Below are positions 1 to 7,512 of a stretch of 64,000 nt of DNA, piece by piece. This stretch comes from Methylocystis echinoides (lineage in GTDB: Bacteria > Pseudomonadota > Alphaproteobacteria > Rhizobiales > Beijerinckiaceae). A program made the position numbers and the translations under genes. Every line of letters begins with the position of its first letter. Position 1 is the first letter of the stretch. The stretch covers positions 558,001 to 622,000 of the forward strand of contig NZ_BSEC01000001.1 of assembly GCF_027923385.1 (NCBI RefSeq), given 5' to 3'. The notes below the pieces were generated by a model, which searched no databases, was not told the DNA's origin, and worked only from the letters and a program-made list of their open reading frames with translations.

Positions 1-33
1 CGGCCAGCCGCAACGACTGCTACGCCTTCCCTC

Positions 34-142
34 CGTCATGGCCGGGCTCGTCCCGGCCATCCACGCCGGGAGGCTTCATCAATGCGGGGAGGGGCGCCGC
101 AGCGGCGCGGCGTGGATGCCCGCGACAAGCGCGGGCATGACG
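34..142. repeat. Interspersed inverted repeat, CGTCATGGCC type
   Basis: The left arm (34-67) starts CGTCATGGCCGGG and ends ATCCACGCC. The right arm (109-142) reads GGCGTGGATGCC and ends GGCATGACG, so the arms are imperfect reverse complements around a GC-rich centre of about 40 bases. Elements of the CGTCATGCCCGGG...ATCCACG type are common between genes of alphaproteobacteria. I see no gene in 1-210 and read this as a non-coding repeat just upstream of the DUF433 gene. An open frame running in from position 82 through the repeat is treated as spurious. Confidence 0.6.
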
Positions 143-210
143 GGGGGCTCCGATGGTGGAAGTTGGCGCCTGTTCAGGGAGGTGTATCTTACCACCAAGG
201 AGGCCGCGCC

Positions 211-408
211 ATGACCGATCAGATTCGCATTACGCTCGATCCGGAGCTGCTCGCCGGAAAACCTGTCGTGCGCGGTACGCGCCTATCGGTCGAATTCATC
301 ATCGGGCTGATGGCGGACGGATGGAGTGAGGCAGACATTCTGCGCAATTATCCTGCGCTGGAACATGAGGACATTTCGGCCTGCTTGGTCAATTGGTATG
401 GTCGCTAG
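211..408 (+). CDS. DUF433 antitoxin-like protein, C-terminus displaced
   Basis: This 65-residue protein has the DUF433 layout: ITLDPELLAGKPVVRGTRLSVEF, then a short helix-turn-helix-like stretch GWSEADILRNYPALEHEDI. DUF433 proteins are usually antitoxins of VapB/HTH type, paired with a PIN-like toxin. The ATG at 211 is preceded by a strong AAGGAGG at 197-203. A longer frame from 82 runs through the upstream repeat and has no such site. Members normally continue after the EDI-x-ACL motif with an alanine-rich helix; here the reading changes to VNWYGR and stops. That change coincides with the start of AT-rich DNA, and no PIN toxin follows. I infer that an insertion removed the original tail and partner. 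Whether the shortened protein folds is unknown. Confidence 0.75.
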   Translation: MTDQIRITLDPELLAGKPVVRGTRLSVEFIIGLMADGWSEADILRNYPALEHEDISACLVNWYGR

Positions 409-437
409 GTCTTGGTGGATTTGCAGAGAAAAAAGAA

Positions 438-1496
438 ATGCAAGAATCAGTTCTCAGAAAAGAAGAGGATCGAACATTCTTCGATGAAGATCGGGATCAA
501 CCTATCCCCCCTGTGGACGTTGTTGCTTATAATGAGCTTAGGTCCTGTGCCGATCTATATCGTATGTTCGCTACGGGTAAGCTCGAAATCCAGCCGGACT
601 TCCAGCGAGAGGTAGTTTGGAAAAAAGACGAGCAGGCTAGATTCATTGATTCACTCGTAAAACAACTTCCAATACCAAGTATGTGCTTCAGCCTTGATTT
701 CAAAACGCAGAAGTGGAAGGTCATAGACGGTCTGCAGCGAATGTCTACTATTACAGCATTTCTTGGATCAGAGGATTGGAAAATTGGAGATGTTGAAGAT
801 ATTCAGCAATTATTACGAAATACAACAAACAATGAACTAAAAAACGGAAACGATGAGCAAAGAAGAGTCTATGCAAGCGTCGAAGACATTTCTATTCCGA
901 TAACGGTTATTCGCTGCAGTTATGATGTCCCACAACATATGAGGTATCTCTTCACGATATTTAACCGTCTCAACTCAGGAGGCGTCAGGCTTAATAACCA
1001 GGAGATTCGCAACTGTATTTACTCAGGAAGGTTCAACAATCTTCTAAAAGCATTTGATCGGCACGATAAGAATTGGGCGACAGTGAGAAGGCGTATCTGG
1101 GGTTCCATGGATCGATTTAGATCCGTCGAAGTGCTATTGCGCGCTCTTGCCTTCTGCGCGGAGCGCAATTTGTACGATGGAAATCTGGCCGGGTTTTTGA
1201 ATAATTTCATGCACGGCAAAATGCATATCGACGATTGGGAGTTGAAGGCTCTATCTGAAAAAATGGAGAGAATGGCTGCCAATGCCCGGGTTGTTTTGGA
1301 CGCTCTTCCGGGTGGAAAAAGATCACTTACGTTCGTCGAGGGGGTTTTGGTTGGCCTTCTATCAAATGACAGCGAGATCGTGGGGCTTGATGAGGTGCGC
1401 CGCGTAGGTGGCTACAAGAGCGCGCTACAAAATTCGCGTCTTTGCCAGTTTATCTGCATGGGGCGCGTTACGCGCTTTCTAGTGCTACGACAGTAA
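438..1496 (+). CDS. DUF262 (ParB/GmrSD-N-like) protein, probable 3' frameshift
   Basis: Residues 51-80 carry the DUF262 signature (IQPDFQREVVW, then IDSLVKQLPIP) and residues 95-105 carry VIDGLQRMSTI, the DGQQR-type motif of the ParB/Srx-like fold. DUF262 is the nucleotide-dependent N-terminal module of defence enzymes such as GmrSD. The ATG at 438 is preferred over an upstream GTG-type start at 393 that overlaps the DUF433 gene; the site before it is only weakly A/G-rich. Codon use is AT-rich, unlike the surrounding genes, indicating transfer. The last 18 or so residues look unnatural. From an A-run at 1429-1432 the alternative frame gives a protein-like tail ending ESVEAFKVL at 1540, ten bases before the next gene. 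I infer a 1-base deletion or frameshift. Partner: the HEPN gene downstream. Confidence 0.8.
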   Translation: MQESVLRKEEDRTFFDEDRDQPIPPVDVVAYNELRSCADLYRMFATGKLEIQPDFQREVVWKKDEQARFIDSLVKQLPIPSMCFSLDFKTQKWKVIDGLQRMSTITAFLGSEDWKIGDVEDIQQLLRNTTNNELKNGNDEQRRVYASVEDISIPITVIRCSYDVPQHMRYLFTIFNRLNSGGVRLNNQEIRNCIYSGRFNNLLKAFDRHDKNWATVRRRIWGSMDRFRSVEVLLRALAFCAERNLYDGNLAGFLNNFMHGKMHIDDWELKALSEKMERMAANARVVLDALPGGKRSLTFVEGVLVGLLSNDSEIVGLDEVRRVGGYKSALQNSRLCQFICMGRVTRFLVLRQ

Positions 1497-1549
1497 AAGT
1501 TCGTCTTAATGAATCGGTAGAGGCCTTCAAGGTTTTGTAAGGTGTCGTT

Positions 1550-2062
1550 GTGCCAAGCGCCATTGAAAACACACTTAGAGAGCTTGAGAACTGGTTTAGG
1601 GAAATTGATGGAGGTACAGAGAGGCCCAAGCTTGCGAAATTAGCGATGCTAGAATTTTGTGGTTGGCTCGAGCATCGGATGGACGAAATTGTCAGAATGG
1701 CTGCGAGCAATTGTGGGGCCGACTCCGACCGCATAGAAAAGATGATAAACAGTACTCATGGGTTCAAGTACGACGAGCATTTTCGTCCAATGATGTGTGC
1801 CACAATCGGTGACGGTAGTGTTTCGTACGTGGAAAAGAGATTGTCGTCAAATGGCACAGATGTTGACCACTTGAGGTCTTTGCTGGGCACCTATTGGAAA
1901 ACGCGGGGCAGTCTTGCTCATACACATATGGGAGGTGTCCAAGTTACGCTTAATGCCCCAAGTTGGTGCTTGAATCAACAAAGGGTAGTGGGAAAAATCC
2001 TGACAAAACTCGAAATGGAGGCCCTCGCTGCTGCGAATAAAATTCGGCTTGACGCATCTTAA
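1550..2062 (+). CDS. HEPN-domain RNase-like protein, MAE_28990/MAE_18760 type
   Basis: This is a 170-residue, mostly helical protein. The C-terminal part contains KTRGSLAHTH: R119 followed by H124 (R-x4-H) and H126. This fits the R-x4-6-H active site of HEPN ribonucleases. The lone HEPN protein downstream of a DUF262 gene resembles the MAE_28990/MAE_18760 family, often found in that neighbourhood. The GTG start at 1550 lies ten bases after the stop of the frame-restored DUF262 reading, implying translational coupling. Base composition is AT-rich like its partner. The stop is 11 bases before the stop of the convergent histidine kinase, so the right edge of the insert is about 2063-2073. The family call is from motif and context only. 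RNA cleavage as the effector step is inference. Confidence 0.7.
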   Translation: MPSAIENTLRELENWFREIDGGTERPKLAKLAMLEFCGWLEHRMDEIVRMAASNCGADSDRIEKMINSTHGFKYDEHFRPMMCATIGDGSVSYVEKRLSSNGTDVDHLRSLLGTYWKTRGSLAHTHMGGVQVTLNAPSWCLNQQRVVGKILTKLEMEALAAANKIRLDAS

Positions 2063-2073
2063 ACCTGCGGAAA

Positions 2074-4869
2074 CTACTCCGCCGCCATCACCTGCGGCGG
2101 CGGGAAGACGATCTCCACCAGCGTCCCCTCATTCTTGCGGCTGCGGATGGTGAAACTCGCGTGGTTCGCCTCGATCAGCGCCTTGGTCAGCGGCAGGCCG
2201 AGGCCGGTGCCGAGCTTCTTGTGCGATACGGCCACCTGTTTGAACGGCTCCAGCGCCGTCGCGATCTCGTCGTCGGACATGCCGATGCCGGTGTCCTTCA
2301 CGCGGATCGCCACATGGCCCGACTCGGTCAGCGCGCTCGAGACGATCACCTGACCGCCCGGCACATTGAACTTCATCGCATTGGACAGAAGATTGAGCAG
2401 GATCTGTTTCAGTGACCGCTGATCGGCGCGCACCGGCGGCAGGCGCTCGGCGAGCGACAGGCGCATCACGATCTTCGATTTGTTGGCCTGCGTCTGCATG
2501 ATCGAGGCGCATTCGGAGATCACCGCATTGGCGTCGACGCGGTCGAACTCCAGCTCCATCTTGCCGGCCTCGATCTTGGAGAGATCGAGCAGGTCGTTGA
2601 CCAGCGACAGCACCAGCTCGCCCGAGGCGTGCACGTCCTTGAGGTAATCCTTGTAGCGCTCATTGCCGATCGGCCCGAGCCGCTCCTCCATCATCAGCTC
2701 GGCGAAACCGAGGATGGCGTTCATCGGCGTGCGGATTTCATGGCTCATGCGCGCCAGAAAATCCGATTTCGCCGCATTGGCCTGCTCGGCCGCGTCGCGC
2801 GCGGCGGCGAGGTCGCGGGTGCGGGCTTCCGCCTCCTCCGCGCGCAACTCGACGCAGAGCCGCTGCCCCGGCCCCAGACGCCGCAGCGTCGCGGTGAAAC
2901 TCCTGGCGCCAACGCGCGCCGCGAGGCGCAGCGGACCGGGATCGGCGGTGCGGGCGAGCCGCGCCATCAGCAGGCGCGCGTCGGCGGCCGTGAACAGCGA
3001 GGCGAGCGGCAGGCCGTCGAAGGCGCCCCTCTGCGCATCGAACAGGGCGGCGAAGGCGCCCGAGGCGCTTTCGATGCGTCCCTCGTCGTCGACCACCGCC
3101 ACGGCGACGCCGCTCGTTTCGAGGATGGCGCGGAGCAGGCTGTTGTCGGCGCGGGCGCGGGCGAGCTTCTCCTCCCGGTCGCGGGCCAGCGCCAGCGCGC
3201 TTTCCTCGGGACCCGGCGGGCGGGCGCGGTTGCGCCGCAGGGTGACGAGCGTCGCGGGGGAACCTTCCCAATCGACGGTCTGAAGGTGCACATCCACATC
3301 GAGCGCCTCGCCGTCGACCGCTTGCACCGCAGCCGGCCGCGCGCCCTGATCGCCCGGCGGGCGACCGAAAAACATGCGCGCGAGCCCGCCCTCGGCCTCG
3401 AAAGCGGCGATGTCCCGGTAGCCCAGATAGTCGAGAAGCGTCTGATTGGCGAAAAGCGTCCCGGCGCCGCGCGCGATCAGCACGCCGACTGGCAGGCAAT
3501 CCAGAATGCTCACGGCCGACGACGGCGGGGCGGCAAGGGGGGGAGGGGCAGACGGGAGCGGCGTTGAGGCCGGGGCTGGGTCACTGGCGCGGGGCGGTTC
3601 GACCGTCGCCTGCAGCAGCGCGCCGAGTTCGGCCGCGAGTTCCTGCACCGCGGCGTCGGTCAGCGGCTCGCCGCGCAGGGCGGCGGGCGCCTCGACGGCG
3701 GGCGCGTCGGCGGGCTCATCCACCGGCGCCGTCGGTTCTGCGGCGGCCGCTTCCCCTGCGCGCAGGGCGCGGGCGATCTCTTCGAAATTCTCCCGCTCGG
3801 CGGAGGTGAGCGCCGTCTGTTCGACAGCCTGCTCGTGGGTTGCCGGCTCTTTGGCAGCCTGCTCTTGGGCAGCCTGCTCGGGAGCCGCCTCGACGACTTC
3901 GGGCGTCTCGCGCGGGACAGGCCGCAGCGGCACGACATTGTCGGCGAGATAGATGTCCGGCGCCGGCTGTTCGGCCGGCGGGCGTTCGGGCTGCGGCGCG
4001 GCGGGGGCTGCGGCGAGGAAGGCCCGGTCGAGGTGCATGACCCCATAGCCCTGGAAGCCGGCGAAGCGCCGCTCGGCGTCCGTGACCGGCAGACCGCCGA
4101 GCGTCGTGGGCGCGCGCGCGCCGGCGCCGGCGATCGGCCAGTCCACCCCGACGCCGGCGAAACTTCTCCGCGCCGCAATGGCCGCCGCAAAGGCGGCGTC
4201 GAGCCCGAAACGCGCCGCCGCCTCCTCGACCCTGCGGCCGAGAATATCCGCCCCTTCCGCGCCCGCGACGTCGGCGAGCACATGGGTGACGTCGACGAAC
4301 CGGCCCTCGGCGTCGGTCTTCCAGAGAAAACGCGGCGCGCGGGCGACGCTGCGATTGATCAGCTCCTCGCGCAGCGCCGCGTCGGTCTGCGGCGCGTTGG
4401 GTCTTTCCGGCGCCGGCGCCGGCGCCGGGGCCGGGGCTAAGGCGGGGGTGGGGGCGGCAGTTTGCGCGGCGCCGTCGAGGACCGCGGCGCGCAGGCCAAG
4501 CGCCGCGACGATGATCGGGCCCGTCTCACCCGCCTCCGCGAGCATGCGGCACAGAATGGTGACGGGCTGCGATCCCATGGTCAGGGGAAGCTGCAGGCGC
4601 TCCAGCCGCAGCGCCGCGCCCTGCCGCACCGATTCGATCAGCGCGGCGAGCCGGCCGGCGTCCGCGCCGAAGAGCCGGCCGGCGAGCGCTTCGCTGTCGG
4701 CGCCGAAAACCGCTTTGGCGGCGTCGTTGAGATAGATGATTCGGAGGGGGTCGCCGCTCACCGCGAGGATGGGCGCGCCGGAAGCGTCGAGGGCCGAAAA
4801 TGCAGGATCGGCCGCAATGCGGCTTTCGGCGCGAACGCCTTCATCGACCTCTGCCTGCCAAGAGCTCAT
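2074..4869 (-). CDS. PdhS/PleC-DivJ-family PAS sensor histidine kinase
   Basis: The product is a soluble multi-PAS histidine kinase of about 930 residues. It has two N-terminal PAS-like regions, a long Ala/Pro/Glu-rich linker, two further PAS-like regions (near SILDCLPVGVLIA and LLRAILETSGVAVAVV), a HisKA domain with the phosphoacceptor in MSHEIRTPMNAILGFAELM, and an HATPase domain with DTGIGMSDDEI and GTGLGLPLTKALIEAN. The HisKA sequence closely resembles Brucella PdhS and the PleC/DivJ kinases, which act on the response regulator DivK and so on CtrA. No membrane segment is seen. I prefer ATG 4869 (MSSWQAEV); a GTG at 4965 gives 963 residues but falls inside a CtrA-type box. The gene is convergent with the HEPN gene. 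Confidence 0.85.
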   Translation of the reverse strand: MSSWQAEVDEGVRAESRIAADPAFSALDASGAPILAVSGDPLRIIYLNDAAKAVFGADSEALAGRLFGADAGRLAALIESVRQGAALRLERLQLPLTMGSQPVTILCRMLAEAGETGPIIVAALGLRAAVLDGAAQTAAPTPALAPAPAPAPAPERPNAPQTDAALREELINRSVARAPRFLWKTDAEGRFVDVTHVLADVAGAEGADILGRRVEEAAARFGLDAAFAAAIAARRSFAGVGVDWPIAGAGARAPTTLGGLPVTDAERRFAGFQGYGVMHLDRAFLAAAPAAPQPERPPAEQPAPDIYLADNVVPLRPVPRETPEVVEAAPEQAAQEQAAKEPATHEQAVEQTALTSAERENFEEIARALRAGEAAAAEPTAPVDEPADAPAVEAPAALRGEPLTDAAVQELAAELGALLQATVEPPRASDPAPASTPLPSAPPPLAAPPSSAVSILDCLPVGVLIARGAGTLFANQTLLDYLGYRDIAAFEAEGGLARMFFGRPPGDQGARPAAVQAVDGEALDVDVHLQTVDWEGSPATLVTLRRNRARPPGPEESALALARDREEKLARARADNSLLRAILETSGVAVAVVDDEGRIESASGAFAALFDAQRGAFDGLPLASLFTAADARLLMARLARTADPGPLRLAARVGARSFTATLRRLGPGQRLCVELRAEEAEARTRDLAAARDAAEQANAAKSDFLARMSHEIRTPMNAILGFAELMMEERLGPIGNERYKDYLKDVHASGELVLSLVNDLLDLSKIEAGKMELEFDRVDANAVISECASIMQTQANKSKIVMRLSLAERLPPVRADQRSLKQILLNLLSNAMKFNVPGGQVIVSSALTESGHVAIRVKDTGIGMSDDEIATALEPFKQVAVSHKKLGTGLGLPLTKALIEANHASFTIRSRKNEGTLVEIVFPPPQVMAAE

Positions 4870-4958
4870 GACGCTGGCCGCCTTTGCGACGGGAATACGC
4901 GTCCGCTCCCGCCGCAGGATCGTCGCCCCGAAGGCGACGGCCACGCTCAAGTTCGGAC

Positions 4959-4973
4959 TTAACACAAACTTAA
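4959..4973 (-). promoter_or_regulatory. CtrA-type box, TTAA-N7-TTAA
   Basis: Two TTAA half-sites are separated by exactly seven bases (CACAAAC on the plus strand). This matches the alphaproteobacterial CtrA full-site spacing. It lies about 90 bases upstream of ATG 4869 of the PdhS-like kinase and overlaps the alternative GTG start at 4965. The box is symmetric enough to serve either strand, but the phasin gene on the other side is over 200 bases away. Binding is inferred from the motif alone. Confidence 0.45.
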
Positions 4974-5067
4974 TCGTTCCGTCCGGCTTGGTCTATCGGC
5001 CTCCGCCCGGTTTCATAGCATTTTTTCGAGCAAAGCGCGGGCGTTATGATGCGTTGCACAATATTTG

Positions 5068-5078
5068 TTGCAATGCAG
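5068..5078 (+). promoter_or_regulatory. Candidate PhaR operator upstream of phasin
   Basis: TTGC-AAT-GCAG differs by one base from the CTGC-N3-GCAG motif described for PhaR, the repressor of phasin and polyhydroxybutyrate genes in alphaproteobacteria. A further TTGCA lies at 5054-5058. The site is about 105 bases before the phasin ATG. Function is inferred from motif and target. Confidence 0.4.
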
Positions 5079-5182
5079 CACGGATCGGGGCATAGTTCGC
5101 CGTGTACGCCGGGCCTCCCCGGCGGGCCGCCGCCACGCCGGAACCGTCCGGCCACGACAGGCGGCGACGACAGGAGTGTTAC

Positions 5183-5542
5183 ATGGTTGATCCCATTTAT
5201 CAGGTTCCCACTGAAGTCCGCGATTTCGCGGAAAAGAGCGTCGAGCAGGCGCGCAAGGCTTTCGACGGCTTCGCTGGCGCGGCGCAGAAGGCGCTGACCT
5301 CGACCGCCGATCTGCCGATCGTGCCGCCGGGCGCCAAGGACCTGAGCGCAAAGGCGTTTTCCTACGCCGAGGCCAATGTCAACGCGGCGTTCGACCTGGC
5401 CCAGAAGCTCGTGAAGGCCAAGGACCCGCAGGAAGTTTTCCAGCTCCAGGCGGAATTCGTGAAGTCGCAGTTCGAGGCCATTCAGGAGCAGACCAAGGAA
5501 CTCGGCGCGGCGATCCAGCGCTCCACGACGCTGAAGGGCTGA
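5183..5542 (+). CDS. Phasin family protein
   Basis: A 119-residue alpha-helical protein beginning VDPIYQVPTEVRDFAEKSVEQARKAF. It has the phasin_2-type helices with the typical stretch KAKDPQEVFQLQAEFVKSQFE and ends in QRSTTLKG. Phasins coat polyhydroxyalkanoate granules. The ATG at 5183 has CAGGAG seven bases upstream; an upstream in-frame start at 5102 is arginine-rich and unlike the family. A second phasin follows 47 bases later, so the two are probably cotranscribed. The granule polymerase genes are not in this window. Upstream TTGC-N3-GCAG may allow PhaR control. Confidence 0.92.
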   Translation: MVDPIYQVPTEVRDFAEKSVEQARKAFDGFAGAAQKALTSTADLPIVPPGAKDLSAKAFSYAEANVNAAFDLAQKLVKAKDPQEVFQLQAEFVKSQFEAIQEQTKELGAAIQRSTTLKG

Positions 5543-5589
5543 TCAGCCCGACAGGCCCAGAACCTCGATAACGCGAAGGAGCGGGAATA

Positions 5590-6084
5590 ATGGCGACGAA
5601 AAGCAAGGCTGACAAAAGCAGGCCCGACGACGCTGGTGGAGAGAACCTCGCCGCAGCGCCGACGGAAACAGGTTTCGCCGTCGACACGCCCGTCGTGGAT
5701 GTGGTCGAAGCCGTTGCGCCCGAAGCGATCCAGCCGGTCGCGCCGGCGCAAGAGATCGCTGACAGCATCTCCGCGCCGCTCGCCGTGATCGAGGAGGCGG
5801 TCGAATCCGCGACGGAGGCCCTTTCGGCGTCCTTCCAGTTGGATTCCTCGGACTGGCCGAAGAAATCAATCGAACTCTGGTCCGAAAACGCCGCCGCCTT
5901 TCTCGATCTCGCTGAAGAGATCGGCAAGGCCAAGAGTTTCGAGGACGTCCTCGATATTCAGTCGCGCTTCGCCAGCGCGCGTCTGGAGGCCTTTCTCCGT
6001 CAGTCACAGGAGCTGATGGAGCTGGCCCGGCGCATGGCGACCTTCTCCGTCGCGCCCCTGTACGGCGCGCAAAAGGCCGCGTGA
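5590..6084 (+). CDS. Phasin family protein with acidic N-terminal extension
   Basis: This 164-residue protein ends in a phasin domain (about residues 90-160): SIELWSENAAAFLDLAEEIGKAKSFEDVLDIQSRFASARLEAF, the same architecture as the preceding gene. The first 80 or so residues are low-complexity and rich in Ala, Val and Glu; they are probably disordered and not part of the usual phasin core. AAGGAG at 5576-5581 precedes the ATG. A strong intrinsic terminator begins 30 bases after the stop, closing a two-gene phasin unit. Confidence 0.9.
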   Translation: MATKSKADKSRPDDAGGENLAAAPTETGFAVDTPVVDVVEAVAPEAIQPVAPAQEIADSISAPLAVIEEAVESATEALSASFQLDSSDWPKKSIELWSENAAAFLDLAEEIGKAKSFEDVLDIQSRFASARLEAFLRQSQELMELARRMATFSVAPLYGAQKAA

Positions 6085-6114
6085 CAAAATAGAATTTTCG
6101 CTTGGATGAGCGGG

Positions 6115-6150
6115 CGCCGGCGGCCTTCGGGCCGCTGGCGCATTTTTTTT
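6115..6150 (+). terminator. Rho-independent terminator after the phasin pair
   Basis: An 11-bp stem (6115-6125 with 6130-6140, one G-T wobble) closes a TTCG tetraloop and is followed, after CA, by eight T at 6143-6150. It lies between the second phasin and the convergent aroE. Confidence 0.9.
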
Positions 6151-6181
6151 GGTCGGCGAGGAGGGGGCCTTTCCGGACCCC

Positions 6182-7024
6182 TTACAGCGTCGCCACGATC
6201 TGCGCGCGCAACTCCGGCGTGACGTCCGGCAACACTCCGGTCCAGTCGCGGAAGGCCGGGCGCGCCTGATGCAGCAGCATGCCCAATCCGTCCACCGGCG
6301 TCGCGCCCATGCGCCGCGCCGCCGCCAGCAGCGGCGTCTCCAGCGGCGCGTAGACGATGTCGGCGACGACAGCCGACTCGGGCAGGGCGGCCAGCGAGAG
6401 GTCGAGCGGCTCCTGCCCGACCATGCCCTGGCTGGTCGTGTTCACGAGAAGCCCGGCGCCGGCCAGCGCCTCGTGGCGGGCGTCCCAGTCGAAGGCGGCG
6501 ACCGGGGCGCCGAAATCGGCGGCGAGACGGTCGGCGCGGGCGCGGGTGCGGTTGAACAGGCGGATTTCCGTCGCGCCGGCCTCCATCAGGCCCCAGACGA
6601 TGGCCCGCGCGCCGCCGCCCGCGCCAATCACCACGCAGGCGCCGTCCGCCGCCCTCCATGCGGGCGCGGCTTCGCGCAGCGAGGCGATGAAGCCGTAACC
6701 GTCATAGTTCCGGCCAATCAGCGCGCCAGTCTGGTCCACGACGACGCAATTGACCGCGCCGATGCGGCGGGCCGCCGGGTCGATCTGGTCGAGGAAGTCG
6801 AGCGCGGCTTCCTTATGGGGTATGGTGAGGTTGCAGCCGGAGAAGCCCAGCGCCGGCAGCGCGCGCAGGGCGGCGTCGAGCCTGCGGGGCTCCACGGGGA
6901 GCGGAACATAGCTCCCCGCGACGCCGTAGCGCGCGAACCAGTAGTTGTGGATCTTCGGGCTGCGCGAATGGGCGATGGGCCAGCCCATGACTCCCGCGAG
7001 GACGAATTTGGCGTGATTGCTCAT
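6182..7024 (-). CDS. aroE: Shikimate dehydrogenase (NADP+)
   Basis: The 280-residue enzyme reduces 3-dehydroshikimate to shikimate in the chorismate pathway. The substrate-binding N-domain shows GWPIAHSRSPKIHN (residues 14-27), the catalytic lysine K71 in NLTIPHKE and aspartate D108 in NYDGYGF. The Rossmann domain shows GAGGGARA and the NADP-type NRTRARAD. Length and motif order are normal for AroE. It is convergent with the phasins and divergent from the unknown gene at 7111; the gap holds an inverted repeat. Confidence 0.97.
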   Translation of the reverse strand: MSNHAKFVLAGVMGWPIAHSRSPKIHNYWFARYGVAGSYVPLPVEPRRLDAALRALPALGFSGCNLTIPHKEAALDFLDQIDPAARRIGAVNCVVVDQTGALIGRNYDGYGFIASLREAAPAWRAADGACVVIGAGGGARAIVWGLMEAGATEIRLFNRTRARADRLAADFGAPVAAFDWDARHEALAGAGLLVNTTSQGMVGQEPLDLSLAALPESAVVADIVYAPLETPLLAAARRMGATPVDGLGMLLHQARPAFRDWTGVLPDVTPELRAQIVATL

Positions 7025-7068
7025 AATGATCCGCCCGGGGCGTCTGGCTTTGATGAAATTTTAGCATA

Positions 7069-7095
7069 TGTCGACCGACAACATGACTGTCGACA
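7069..7095. promoter_or_regulatory. Inverted repeat in the aroE/7111 divergent gap
   Basis: TGTCGAC (7069-7075) and GTCGACA (7089-7095) are perfect reverse complements 13 bases apart. They lie between the divergent starts of aroE (7024) and the unknown gene (7111) and end next to the AGGAGG of the latter. The position suits an operator or a leader hairpin; no regulator is identified. Confidence 0.3.
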
Positions 7096-7110
7096 GGAGG
7101 CGCTAGAGAC

Positions 7111-7512
7111 ATGGACGCGGCGCGGAACCGGCGATTGATCGCCCTGCTCGAGGATGCGGAACATTCGATCGCCTTCCATTGGGAGCGCTGTCGGGACAGC
7201 GGCGTCGCGGGCGCCACCCCTGAGGCCACCGCCCGCGTCGACGCCTGCGTCCGCGCCTATTTCGAACGGCTGAAGGCGCTGCCGCCCCGCGCGCCCGAAG
7301 CCTGGATCGTCGACGCGATCACCAGCGTCTTCGACGAGCTGATGCGCCTCGACGCGGAGACCGGCGGCGATCTGCTCGAAGACGCCGAACGCGACCTTCT
7401 GCATCCGCTGATCCTCAACGCCGCCGAGGCGGCGGGGCTCGATCCGCACAAATTTCCCCGCCGGGAGCCCGGCGGGAAGACGCTCGATTTCAGCGTGGCG
7501 CGAGCGCGGTGA
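7111..7512 (+). CDS. Hypothetical protein, convergent overlap with bioB
   Basis: A 133-residue soluble, acidic, largely helical protein beginning [27 protein letters not shown]. It has no signal peptide or membrane segment and I do not recognise the family. A clear AGGAGG lies 10 bases upstream of the ATG. The last 23 bases overlap the 3' end of bioB on the opposite strand. Composition matches the neighbours. Function unknown. Confidence 0.75.
   Translation: MDAARNRRLIALLEDAEHSIAFHWERCRDSGVAGATPEATARVDACVRAYFERLKALPPRAPEAWIVDAITSVFDELMRLDAETGGDLLEDAERDLLHPLILNAAEAAGLDPHKFPRREPGGKTLDFSVARAR

Noticed and set aside
82..210. An N-terminal extension of the DUF433 protein
   Set aside because: It runs through an intergenic repeat and is Arg/Gly-rich; a strong ribosome site is placed before ATG 211.
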